Assembly (NCBI GenBank): GCA_959607825.1
Contig: CAUHNW010000004.1
Coordinates: 62,001 to 126,000, forward strand
Reading direction: 5' to 3'
Length of the DNA: 64,000 bases
Origin: HGM13006 sp900757695
GTDB lineage: Bacteria; Bacillota; Clostridia; Oscillospirales; Oscillospiraceae
The position numbers were made by a program, and so were the translations under genes. Under the pieces are notes generated by a model that was given only the letters and a program-made list of their open reading frames with translations, was not told the DNA's origin and did no database searches. The stretch's first letter is position 1, and each line of letters begins with the position of its first letter. Below are positions 6,972 through 14,850 of the stretch, piece by piece.

Positions 6972-8453
6972 ATGCGGGATATTTACCTAATCGATTTTGA
7001 AAATGTAGCCTCTGAGGGACTCAGCGGCATTACCTACCTGTCCCCGGAGGATCAGGTTATCATCTTTTACAGCGCAAACTCCAATCGCCTGAGCATGAAA
7101 ATGCACATCCTGATTGGCAAGAGCGTGTGCAAGCTCAGCTACTTTGAAGTCAGCGTGGGCGGAAAAAATGCACTGGATCATCAGATCTCCACATGGCTGG
7201 GGTATTTGATCGGTACCAATGCGGCCCAGCGGAGCTATTATATCGTCTCCCGGGATATGGGCTACAAGCATGTGGCGAATTTCTGGGCGGTCAATGATGG
7301 AAAGCCGAGAGTACGCTGCGTGGAGACCATCCGGGCAGCCGTTCGGCTGGAACGGATCCGTCAGGAGAAGGAAGCGGCGGCGCAGCGGACGCAGCCTGCG
7401 GATGAACCGCTGCCTGTAGAGCAGGAAGCAGCACCTCAGACACAGGAACCGGAGCCGACTCCGGTGGTGCCGGTGCCGGTACCTGCCCCGGCTGCATTGC
7501 TGGCAGTAACAGAGCCGGTGCTGGAGCTGGCCGCCGCAAAGCAGCTTGAAGAGGAGCAGGCGGCAGAGCAGACTGTGGTGCAGGAGACTGTGGCGGAGGA
7601 GATCACCTTGCAGGAGATCGTTGGCCCCATGGAGGAAAATCAGGCGCAGCCGGAGGAGAATCCAGAAGGCCCCCAGGAGCCGCTGGAATCCCTGGAAGAG
7701 CCGGAGCCTGGAACATCCAAACGCAGCAGAAGCCGTACCCGGTTCCGCCGGAATCGCAGCAGAAGCCACAGCACATCGCAGGAAGCCCAGAAATCAAACG
7801 GGAAGGATGCGGAAAGAACGGAGCTCAAGGCTGTTGTGGTGGCGCAGGAGCCGCCGCAGGAGACAAAACAGCCGGAGAAGCCGGGAGCTCCCAACAAGCC
7901 GTCCGGTACGGAACGCTACAGCACGAGCTTCTGGCAGAAACCGAGAACTGAGGCAAAAACAGAAGCTAAGACAGAGGCTAAGCCGGAGCCCAAAGAGGAA
8001 CGGCACACGGAGGAAAAGCGTCCCACGGCTGCCGGCACAGAGCGCAAAAAGACCTCGAAGCCGGAACAGCCCTCAGAGCCACAGCAGCAAAATAAGCCGG
8101 AACAGAAGCAGGAGCATAAGTCGGAGCGTCACCTGGAGCGGAACAAAAATGCAAAATCCGATGCCCAGCGGGAGCAGAAAAGGCAGGACGTGCAGAGGGA
8201 TGATACTGCGGCGAAACCTGTAGGGCAGACAAAAAAGACCGAGAAAAAGCCTGCCAAACCGAAGACGGAAACGCACAATCTGGAGCCGCTGCCCAAACTC
8301 ATTGCGCCATATCCGCAGCTTCAGGAGAGCACTCTGCGGGAGCTGGTTCTCAGCAACAAGCGTCAGGTGCTCTGCAATACCCTCAGAAAGCAGCTGGGGC
8401 AGGAAAAGGGCCTTGCGCTCTATAATGAGATGAAGAAAACCCTTTGGAAATAA
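6972..8453 (+). CDS. NYN/PIN-like nuclease-fold protein with long charged tail
   Basis: 493 residues from ATG 6972 (AAAAGGAGACGC upstream). Residues 1-140 start MRDIYLIDFENV, with D8, E10 and N11 in the place of the first acidic metal site of NYN/PIN domains, and later GGKNALDHQISTWLGYLIG and YIVSRDMGYKHV, whose aspartates would complete it. Such domains are usually RNases. About 300 residues of low-complexity Pro/Glu/Lys/Arg/Gln sequence follow, including a basic RSRSRTRFRRNRSRS patch that could bind RNA. The last 50 residues (LPKLIAPYPQLQESTLREL... to LYNEMKKTLWK) look folded and conserved-like. It sits 31 bases after the lysozyme and ends at a terminator. RNA target unknown. Confidence 0.7.
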   Translation: MRDIYLIDFENVASEGLSGITYLSPEDQVIIFYSANSNRLSMKMHILIGKSVCKLSYFEVSVGGKNALDHQISTWLGYLIGTNAAQRSYYIVSRDMGYKHVANFWAVNDGKPRVRCVETIRAAVRLERIRQEKEAAAQRTQPADEPLPVEQEAAPQTQEPEPTPVVPVPVPAPAALLAVTEPVLELAAAKQLEEEQAAEQTVVQETVAEEITLQEIVGPMEENQAQPEENPEGPQEPLESLEEPEPGTSKRSRSRTRFRRNRSRSHSTSQEAQKSNGKDAERTELKAVVVAQEPPQETKQPEKPGAPNKPSGTERYSTSFWQKPRTEAKTEAKTEAKPEPKEERHTEEKRPTAAGTERKKTSKPEQPSEPQQQNKPEQKQEHKSERHLERNKNAKSDAQREQKRQDVQRDDTAAKPVGQTKKTEKKPAKPKTETHNLEPLPKLIAPYPQLQESTLRELVLSNKRQVLCNTLRKQLGQEKGLALYNEMKKTLWK

Positions 8454-8457
8454 TAAG

Positions 8458-8494
8458 AAGTCCCATCGTCAGATCGTCTGACGGTGGGACTTTT
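8458..8494. terminator. Hairpin terminator between convergent genes
   Basis: AAGTCCCATCGTCAGA pairs with TCTGACGGTGGGACTT, followed by TTTT on the plus strand. It ends the NYN gene and probably also modC arriving from the other side. Confidence 0.85.
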
Positions 8495-8509
8495 GTAGTG
8501 CCGTGTATT

Positions 8510-9556
8510 TCAAGCTCGGAGATAGAGAACGGCATCCTCTGGAATCTCGATAAACTGCGGGCCGTTCTGCATGGCAGCGTGGACGTCCTTGGTGATCTCC
8601 CAGCGTAGCAGCGTCTGTCCGCCATCCAGCGAGATCATCAGGATATCGGAGAAGGCACCATCGATCTCTTCGGCAATGGTATAGGCAAAGCAGCGGGGGC
8701 CGGCAGCCCGGGCGGGGCGCATTTTACGGGCCCGGATCCCCAGATAGGCGGCGTCTGCGGGGACGCCGGACTGGGGCAGCGGAAGGGTAACGCCCCATTC
8801 CGGTACGGAAACGGTGGTGTCTGTATATTGAGCAGGGGACACATTTTTACAGCCTGTCAGTATGGCAGCGGTGCAGGTAAGGGGCTGACGGAACAACTCC
8901 CACTTGTCTCCCATCACATCAATGGCACCGTCTTTATAAACGGCAATGCGGTCGGAGATCCGATAAACCTCGTCCCGGTCATGGGACACGAACAGCACCG
9001 TGCCGTCATATTCCCGCAGGGTACTGAGCAGCTCACGCTCCAGCTCCCAGCGCAGGTAGGAGTCCAGCGCAGAGAAGGGCTCATCCAGCATTACGATGCC
9101 GGGCTTGCCAATGAGCATTCGGGCCAGCGCACATCGCTGCTTCTGGCCGCCGGAGAGTTGACCGGGGGTGTGATGCTCCAGACCTTCCAGATGGAATTTT
9201 CGAATATATTTGGCAACCAGCGCCGAGTTTTCTGATTTTGACTTTTTCTCTCGGATGCCGCAGAGAATATTTTCTACCACGGTCATATTGGGAAACAGCG
9301 CATAGTTCTGGAACAAAAGGCCTACCTGACGCTGCTGAGGCGGGAGATTGATCTTCTTTTCCGAGTCAAAAACGGTAACGCCGTTTAATACGATGCGGCC
9401 GGAATCCGGCTGTTCGATTCCGGCAATGCAGCGAAGTGTCATACTTTTGCCGCAGCCGGAGCCTCCTAACAGGGCCAGAACACCGCTGTCCTGCTGAAAT
9501 GCCACGTCAAGACGAAAACTTCCCAAATTCTTTTTGATATTTACTTCTATGGACAT
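8510..9556 (-). CDS. modC: Molybdate ABC transporter ATP-binding protein
   Basis: 348 residues from the ATG at 9556. Walker A GGSGCGKS, signature LSGGQKQR and Walker B GIVMLDEPFSALD are intact, with the switch histidine in LFVSHDRDE. After the ATPase domain, about 110 residues form a MOP-like regulatory extension. The subunit powers import of molybdate (or tungstate) with ModB and ModA. Its start lies four bases beyond the modB stop, so the two are coupled. Family assignment rests on gene order modABC and the C-terminal extension; tungstate specificity cannot be excluded. Confidence 0.88.
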   Translation of the reverse strand: MSIEVNIKKNLGSFRLDVAFQQDSGVLALLGGSGCGKSMTLRCIAGIEQPDSGRIVLNGVTVFDSEKKINLPPQQRQVGLLFQNYALFPNMTVVENILCGIREKKSKSENSALVAKYIRKFHLEGLEHHTPGQLSGGQKQRCALARMLIGKPGIVMLDEPFSALDSYLRWELERELLSTLREYDGTVLFVSHDRDEVYRISDRIAVYKDGAIDVMGDKWELFRQPLTCTAAILTGCKNVSPAQYTDTTVSVPEWGVTLPLPQSGVPADAAYLGIRARKMRPARAAGPRCFAYTIAEEIDGAFSDILMISLDGGQTLLRWEITKDVHAAMQNGPQFIEIPEDAVLYLRA

Positions 9557-9560
9557 GCGC

Positions 9561-10265
9561 TCACCACCGATTCTGTTTCCGGTTCTTTCCACCGGAGAAG
9601 TAGTTGATAAACATAATGATCACCAGTGCGATCACCAGCATAATGACCACCCATACGCCAGCGGTGGCATAGTCGCCATCCTTGATGACGTTGGCAATCT
9701 TCTGAGAGATGGTGCCGGTTTTTCCGGCGATATTGCCTGCCAGCATAGCAGTGGCGCCATATTCGCCCAATGCCCGTGCAAAGGTCAAAACGGTGCCGGA
9801 GGCAACGCCGGGGCCTGCTGCGGGCATGACAACCCGCCAGAAGATGGTGCGCTCCTTCATGCCCAGGGTTCGGGCAGCGTAGATGAGATCCGGATCCACC
9901 TGCTCAAAGGCAGCCCGGGCGTTTCGGTACATCAGCGGAAACGCAATGACGGAGGCGGCGATGATACAGCCCAGCCATGTCTGTACAACCTTGATGCCCA
10001 TCTGCTCATAGAGAAACGCACCGATGGGACGGCGCAGAGAGAAGAGCAGCAGCAGGAAGAAGCCTGCAACGGTGGGGGCCATGACCATGGGGAGCGTCAG
10101 AATGCCGTCCACCACGGCGCGGGCCTTGGGCCCCATTTTCAGAACCTTGCGGGCGGCAAACAGCCCGAGAAAGAAACAGATGACGGTAGCAACGATGCCG
10201 GTTTTCAGGGAGATCCAGAAGGGGCTCCAGTCAAACCCTTTGGCCATTTCAATAATTTGCTGCAC
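9561..10265 (-). CDS. modB: Molybdate ABC transporter permease
   Basis: 234 residues. A GTG start at 10265 is preferred because AGGAGG (complement of 10273-10278) lies seven bases upstream; an upstream in-frame GTG has no such site. Hydrophobic segments consistent with five or six membrane helices are visible (FKTGIVATVICFFLGLFAA, MVMAPTVAGFFLLLLFS, IIAASVIAFPLMY, AGVWVVIMLVIALVIIMF). The EAA loop reads AARTLGMKERTIFWRVVMPAAGPG, then FARALGEYGATAMLAGN, typical of ModB/CysT permeases. Partner of ModC, which follows directly. Confidence 0.9.
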   Translation of the reverse strand: MQQIIEMAKGFDWSPFWISLKTGIVATVICFFLGLFAARKVLKMGPKARAVVDGILTLPMVMAPTVAGFFLLLLFSLRRPIGAFLYEQMGIKVVQTWLGCIIAASVIAFPLMYRNARAAFEQVDPDLIYAARTLGMKERTIFWRVVMPAAGPGVASGTVLTFARALGEYGATAMLAGNIAGKTGTISQKIANVIKDGDYATAGVWVVIMLVIALVIIMFINYFSGGKNRKQNRW

Positions 10266-10348
10266 AAGAAAACCTCCTGACAGCGGCACACTGCCGCAAG
10301 ATCAACGCATAGCTTATCATGGGACGGAGAAAACTGCAAGACAAGAAG

Positions 10349-10391
10349 CACCGGGGCAGGCAGACTGCTGGGAGCAGTGCCTGTCCCGGTG
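10349..10391 (-). terminator. Stem-loop between modA and modB
   Basis: CACCGGGgCAGGC pairs with GCCTGtCCCGGTG around an inner ACTGCT-ggg-AGCAGT stem. Only a weak T-rich tail follows on the minus strand, so it may be a partial terminator or a 3'-end stabiliser giving more ModA than ModBC. Confidence 0.6.
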
Positions 10392-10404
10392 AGGAAAAGC
10401 TCAA

Positions 10405-11427
10405 TTACTTGTTTACGATGAAGCAGTACTCCTCATAAGCGTTCAGGCACTGCTCGGTCTGCAGGAACTCGAGGAAGTCAGCAGCAGCAGCGCTCTCGGC
10501 CTCGTCAGCCTCGGGGTTCTTTACCAGGCAGACAGGATAGGTAATCGCACCGGTGAGGGTGCCGTCATCCTGTGCGATGATGGTCAGATCGTTCTGATGG
10601 TTGTAGTAGTCGGAATAGTAGATGGCAGAAACCTCAACGGCACCCTCTGCAGCCTTGGCAGCTGCTACCTCTACGTCATCGGCTTCATCGATCTCAATGC
10701 CGCCCAGTGCAGCGGAGATCTCCTCAGTGGTAATGGAAGCGGGATCGTCGTTCTCGGGAAGCACGCCCAGAGCGATCAGAGCGATGCGGCTGTACTTCCC
10801 AACCGGTACGCTGCCGCCGCACAGAGCCATGGACTTCGCATCGGCAAGGTTGTCCCAGCCGGTAACGGCAGTTTCCGTGTCGTTGCCCTTTACCAGGCAG
10901 AGATCATTGGCCAGCAGGTTGACGATGGAGCCGTCTACCACAAGACCGTCAGTTTCGTCCAGTGTGGTAACCTGTGCCTTGCCAGCGGAGAAGAACAGGT
11001 CATGGCCAATGCCGTTGGCTTCTTCGATGCCGGAGAGCAGCTTGCCGGAAGAGCCGGTGTTGTACTCAATGGTAACATTGGGCTGAACTTCCTTGTAGGC
11101 GGGGATGATGACATCGGAGAACACAGCTTCCAGAGAAGCGGCAATGTCGATGTACACGGTGGTCTCAGCCAGCTGCTCAGGAGCAGCTTCCTCAGCGGGA
11201 GCAGCCTCTTCGGCAGCGGAAGCGGCGGTGTCCTCGGCGGGGGCAGCCTCTTCAGCAGCGGAAGCGGCGGTCTCTTCGGGGACAGCATCGGTTACAGCGG
11301 CGGCAGTCTCAGCAGGCGCTTCGCTGGCAGCGGAAGCTGCTGCGGAAGAGTCAGCGCTGTTGCCGCAGGCACACAGCCCAAGAACCATGCTCAGGCACAG
11401 GCCGAGGGAAAGAATCCTTTTTCTCAT
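10405..11427 (-). CDS. modA: Molybdate ABC transporter substrate-binding lipoprotein
   Basis: 340 residues. The signal peptide ends in a lipobox with the lipidated cysteine at C21. An 60-residue Ala/Glu/Pro/Ser linker follows, containing near-repeats of EEAAPAEDTAASAA. The binding domain begins with TTVYIDIAASLEAVFSDVIIPAYKEVQPNV and contains YNTGSSGKLLSGIEEANGIGHDLFFSA, the ModA-type oxyanion-binding region (serines near the start of both motifs), then VPVGKYSRIALIALGVL. It delivers molybdate or tungstate to ModBC encoded immediately downstream. GGAGGAATGTTCC precedes the start. The linker is unusually long for this family. Confidence 0.9.
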   Translation of the reverse strand: MRKRILSLGLCLSMVLGLCACGNSADSSAAASAASEAPAETAAAVTDAVPEETAASAAEEAAPAEDTAASAAEEAAPAEEAAPEQLAETTVYIDIAASLEAVFSDVIIPAYKEVQPNVTIEYNTGSSGKLLSGIEEANGIGHDLFFSAGKAQVTTLDETDGLVVDGSIVNLLANDLCLVKGNDTETAVTGWDNLADAKSMALCGGSVPVGKYSRIALIALGVLPENDDPASITTEEISAALGGIEIDEADDVEVAAAKAAEGAVEVSAIYYSDYYNHQNDLTIIAQDDGTLTGAITYPVCLVKNPEADEAESAAAADFLEFLQTEQCLNAYEEYCFIVNK

Positions 11428-11461
11428 GGAACATTCCTCCGTTAAATATTTGTTTCGACTT

Positions 11462-11491
11462 ATGATACCAATTTTTTTTCAGATTGTCCAA
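11462..11491 (-). promoter_or_regulatory. Promoter of modABC
   Basis: Minus-strand TTGGAC (11486-11491), 18-base spacer, TATCAT (11462-11467). Confidence 0.5.
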
Positions 11492-11505
11492 TTGTAATAT
11501 ACAAT
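11491..11505. promoter_or_regulatory. Palindrome ATTGTA-ATA-TACAAT at the modA -35
   Basis: A perfect 6+6 inverted repeat abuts the -35 element of modA. It is a candidate operator for an oxyanion-responsive regulator, but does not look like the classical ModE box. Confidence 0.35.
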
Positions 11506-11555
11506 ATGGATTATGAATTACATAGGCAATTACCTTTTGAAATGAGATGTAAAAC

Positions 11556-11591
11556 AGGCCCGCTGCCGCAGAACCGTGCGGCAGCGGGCCT
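11556..11591 (-). terminator. Second terminator after the binding-lipoprotein gene
   Basis: A 15-base perfect stem (AGGCCCGCTGCCGCA with its complement) around a six-base loop, followed on the minus strand by GTTTTA. Confidence 0.7.
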
Positions 11592-11624
11592 GACCTCTTT
11601 CAGGAACGCTTGGAAAGCTGCTTG

Positions 11625-11678
11625 GAAAAAACACTTGGGCCGCCCGGCACAGATGATCCCATCTGATACCGGACGGCC
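11625..11678 (-). terminator. First terminator after the binding-lipoprotein gene
   Basis: GGCCGcCCGG pairs with CCGGaCGGCC around an inner CAGATG-atcc-CATCTG stem; on the minus strand TTTTTT follows five bases after the stem. With 11556-11591 it forms a tandem terminator. Confidence 0.7.
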
Positions 11679-11701
11679 GTTATGGAAGGAGTGAAATCAG
11701 A

Positions 11702-13408
11702 TTACTTGGTCAGATAACGTTCGACTGCGGCCTGTGTGATCTCTTCCATGGTATGGATGCCCATACCCTCCAGAGAAGCACAGTAGTTATCCCACTCGGC
11801 ATCGATATCCAGCTGCCCGGTGATGAACTTCAGACGCATCTCTTCCTGATAGGTTTCGATGTCATTCTGCAGGTCAGCCTTGTGCTGGGATTCCTCGGTG
11901 GTGTAGCTGAGCCAGCGCTCGTTGGGCATGGTCTCGTCAGAGCTGTCATAGGCATCTACCCAAGTAGGAACCGCTGCCTTCTGGGCCTCGGTATAGGTCA
12001 TCTCCTGTACGGAAAGGTCGGTGAGGCAAGGGAAGCCGGGGTTGATGTACAGGCTCTGGCACAGCTGCCAGTCAAAGCCCTGAGGGTTATTCAGAATCAG
12101 GTCGGTGAACTGGGGCTCGCCATTCTCGATGGTGTAGGTGTCGCCCTCGATACCATAGTTGGCCAGCATATGGCCCTCATCGGAGAACAGATAGTCCATG
12201 TACTGAATGGCCAGCTTGGGATCGGAGCACTGAGTGGAGATGGACAGCGAGTACTTATCTGCTGCCTTGACGCCGATGAAGCCGGTGTCGAGACGATCCC
12301 CTTCGTTCAGACGGATCTGACCCATGGGCTGAAGATCAAAGTCGGGGTTGTTGGTGCTGTTCAGATAACCGGCAATGGCCGCAACGTCTTCCTTGAAGAT
12401 GCCGCCCATGTCGTTGAAGATCACGTCCTGGGGAGGCTTGGTGTCGGACTCATTGTAGGTGACAAAGTCTACGCTGATGTAGCCCTTTTCGTAGTATTCA
12501 TGGAGCTTTTTCAGGTATTCCTTATAGTTATCGGTGAGGGCACCAGGTTGGAGCTGACCATCGACCAGACGGTCCACAGCGCCATAGGCGGTTTCCAGCA
12601 GGTCACATTTGCCTTCGGAGAGCACTACAAGGCTGTCGGTGAGACCCAGATCCTTGAAGGCTTCCAGCACCTGATCCAGCTCGGATACGGTCTTGGGGAT
12701 GGCAAGGCCGGTCTTGTCCAGAATATCCTGGCGAATCCAGTAGCCCTGATCGGTGTAGTAGTAGTCGGTGTACATGCCGATGAGAGAGGGAACCTGACCC
12801 TCGTCATTGACAACGTTCTTGTAGATGTTGGGGTCGGAATTGATGATGTTGTAGTAGTTGACGGTGTAGTCATTGATCAGAGGAAGCAGATCCAGAATGA
12901 CATCGTCCTCGATGGCCTTGGCGCCGCCGCCGGTGTACTGGGTGGCAGCGTTCTGCACCATATCGGTGAGATCGCCGGAGGCGCAGCGGAGCATGAAGTC
13001 ATCCGATGCGGTTTCGGTGCTGACTGCGGTAATCTCCAGCTTTACGCCGGTGGCCTCTTCCAGCTTTGCAAACATGGCGGCATCGGAGGGCTCGGAAATC
13101 TCAGACAGGAAGGGAGGCCACGCCTGCCAGTAGGTCAGTGTTGTGGGCTCCTCGGTCAGCGGATAGGATACCTCGGGACGGTCAGAGACGGGCTCTGCCG
13201 CAGAAGCCTCTTCGGCAGAGGCTGCACCCGGGACAGAAGCGGGCTCCGGTGCTTCGGAGGGGGCGGCTGCGGATGCTTCCGATTGTGCGGGGGCCGGAGC
13301 GGAAGCAGAGGAAGCGCCCTGATCAGAGGAGCCCTTGGAGCCGCATCCGGCAAACAATGTGGTCAGCATTGCAGTCACCAGAAGCAGGGATAACAGATTC
13401 TTTTTCAT
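11702..13408 (-). CDS. Extracellular solute-binding lipoprotein (family 1, LipO/YtcQ-like), orphan
   Basis: 568 residues. A signal peptide ends at lipobox LFAGC (C22), followed by a Ser/Ala/Pro linker to about residue 85. The mature part resembles large Gram-positive carbohydrate-binding proteins: TTLTYWQAWPPFLS, FAKLEEATGVKLEITAVSTETASDDFMLRCASGDLTDMV, and a YGIEGDTYTIENGEPQFTD stretch typical of the LipO/YtcQ group. Such proteins normally work with two permeases (LplB/YtcP types), but neither is here; the gene is flanked by modA and galK. A paralogue with the same layout is at 54308-56164. It could borrow a permease from elsewhere or act in sensing. Ligand unknown. Confidence 0.8.
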   Translation of the reverse strand: MKKNLLSLLLVTAMLTTLFAGCGSKGSSDQGASSASAPAPAQSEASAAAPSEAPEPASVPGAASAEEASAAEPVSDRPEVSYPLTEEPTTLTYWQAWPPFLSEISEPSDAAMFAKLEEATGVKLEITAVSTETASDDFMLRCASGDLTDMVQNAATQYTGGGAKAIEDDVILDLLPLINDYTVNYYNIINSDPNIYKNVVNDEGQVPSLIGMYTDYYYTDQGYWIRQDILDKTGLAIPKTVSELDQVLEAFKDLGLTDSLVVLSEGKCDLLETAYGAVDRLVDGQLQPGALTDNYKEYLKKLHEYYEKGYISVDFVTYNESDTKPPQDVIFNDMGGIFKEDVAAIAGYLNSTNNPDFDLQPMGQIRLNEGDRLDTGFIGVKAADKYSLSISTQCSDPKLAIQYMDYLFSDEGHMLANYGIEGDTYTIENGEPQFTDLILNNPQGFDWQLCQSLYINPGFPCLTDLSVQEMTYTEAQKAAVPTWVDAYDSSDETMPNERWLSYTTEESQHKADLQNDIETYQEEMRLKFITGQLDIDAEWDNYCASLEGMGIHTMEEITQAAVERYLTK

Positions 13409-13431
13409 AGTGGATACCTCCTATATTGTGT

Positions 13432-13444
13432 ATGGTGACACCAT
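13432..13444. promoter_or_regulatory. Palindrome ATGGTG-A-CACCAT at the transcription start
   Basis: A perfect 6+6 inverted repeat overlaps the expected start of transcription from the minus-strand promoter 13446-13474, a position typical of repressor operators. Confidence 0.4.
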
Positions 13445-13445
13445 C

Positions 13446-13474
13446 AGCATACGGCATTTGAGGCGTTGGCGCAA
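13446..13474 (-). promoter_or_regulatory. Promoter of the solute-binding lipoprotein gene
   Basis: Minus-strand TTGCGC (13469-13474), 17-base spacer, TATGCT (13446-13451). Confidence 0.45.
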
Positions 13475-13638
13475 TTTTCAAAAAGCAAGATAAACATTCA
13501 AAAACACAATTCTTCCATAATATGTATGAAATACGGCGGGCAGAGCCTGTTCGAATTCATTTTCCCCTTCCATTTTTATAAAAAACAGTGTATTGTATAG
13601 GCATGAAATTTGTCAGGAAAGATGGAGGAATCATATCC

Positions 13639-14850
13639 ATGCAAACCATTATAAAAGTGGAGCATCCCGAGAGAATATCGGCGCTGAAGCAGGACTTTCA
13701 AATGACCTTTGGAACGGTGCCACAGCGGTTCTTTTCGGCACCCGGGCGGACGGAGATCTGCGGGAATCATACGGATCATCAGCGGGGCTGTGTACTGGCA
13801 GCGGCGGTAAATCTGGATGCACTGGCTGCGGTAGCGGAAAACGGAACAGAGCTGCTTCGGGTACAGTCCGAGGGCTATCCCATGTATACCGTGGAGCTGG
13901 GGAAACTGGAAGTGCAGCCGGAGGAGGAAAATACCACGCCCGCCCTGATCCGCGGCGTGGCGGCAAAGTTTCGGGGGCTGGGGTGCAGTCTCCGGGGACT
14001 GGATATCTACGTGACCTCTCAGGTGCTGCCCGGTTCCGGGCTCAGCTCCTCGGCGGCCTTTGAGGTACTGATCGGGACGATCCTCAACGGCATGTTCTAT
14101 GATGGAAAAGTGGCGCCGGTGGAGATCGCACAGATCGCCCAGTATGCGGAGAATGTCTACTTTGGAAAGCCCAGCGGTCTGATGGATCAGATGGCCTCTT
14201 CCGTGGGGAATCTGGTGGAGATCGATTTTCAGGATGCCGCTCATCCGGTGGTAACGCCGCTGGACTTTGACTTTTCCGCCACGGGCTATGCCCTGTGCAT
14301 CATCGACAGTCAGGCCAGCCATGCGGATCTCACCGATGAATATGCAGCGATCCCTGTGGAGATGAAGGCGATTGCAGCTCACTTTGGAAAAGAGGTACTC
14401 TCTGAAGTGCCGGAGCAGGAATTCTATGGGGCGATCCCGCTGCTGCGGCAGAAATGCGGAGACCGGGCGGTGCTGCGGGCATTCCATTTTTATCAGGAGA
14501 ACCGGCGGGTGCCTCAGGCCTGTGAGGCGCTGCGGCGTGGGGATTTTGACGGCTTTCTGTCGGTGATCCGGCAGTCCGGAGCGTCATCTTATATGTACCT
14601 GCAAAATGTGTCCCCGGCGGGGGCGGTAGAAAAGCAGGAAATGGCCGTTACACTGGCGCTGTGTGAACACTATCTGGACGGAGCCGGGGCCTATCGGGTG
14701 CATGGCGGCGGCTTTGCGGGAACCTGTCAGGCATTTGTGCCCATGGAGCGACTGGAAGCCTTCCGGGAAGGAATCGACGGTGTGCTGGGAAAAGGCGCCT
14801 GTCATGTGCTTTCCATTCGTCAGCCCGGTGGCGTGGAGGTAGTAGAATGA
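13639..14850 (+). CDS. galK: Galactokinase
   Basis: 403 residues from ATG 13639 (GGAGGAATCATATCC upstream); an in-frame upstream ATG lacks a ribosome site. It phosphorylates galactose at C1 in the Leloir pathway. The galactokinase signature is FSAPGRTEICGNHTDHQRG near residue 40, and the GHMP ATP-binding motif is LPGSGLSSSAAFEVLIG near 130. YRVHGGGFAGTCQAFVP is the third GHMP motif. The binding Asp of the catalytic pair is in SGLMDQMASSVG. The last four bases overlap galT. No galE, galactosidase or sugar transporter gene is within the window. Confidence 0.95.
   Translation: MQTIIKVEHPERISALKQDFQMTFGTVPQRFFSAPGRTEICGNHTDHQRGCVLAAAVNLDALAAVAENGTELLRVQSEGYPMYTVELGKLEVQPEEENTTPALIRGVAAKFRGLGCSLRGLDIYVTSQVLPGSGLSSSAAFEVLIGTILNGMFYDGKVAPVEIAQIAQYAENVYFGKPSGLMDQMASSVGNLVEIDFQDAAHPVVTPLDFDFSATGYALCIIDSQASHADLTDEYAAIPVEMKAIAAHFGKEVLSEVPEQEFYGAIPLLRQKCGDRAVLRAFHFYQENRRVPQACEALRRGDFDGFLSVIRQSGASSYMYLQNVSPAGAVEKQEMAVTLALCEHYLDGAGAYRVHGGGFAGTCQAFVPMERLEAFREGIDGVLGKGACHVLSIRQPGGVEVVE

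Noticed and set aside
11105..11497. Plus-strand Ala/Ser-rich frame over modA
   Set aside because: Antisense of the modA linker repeats; no ribosome site.
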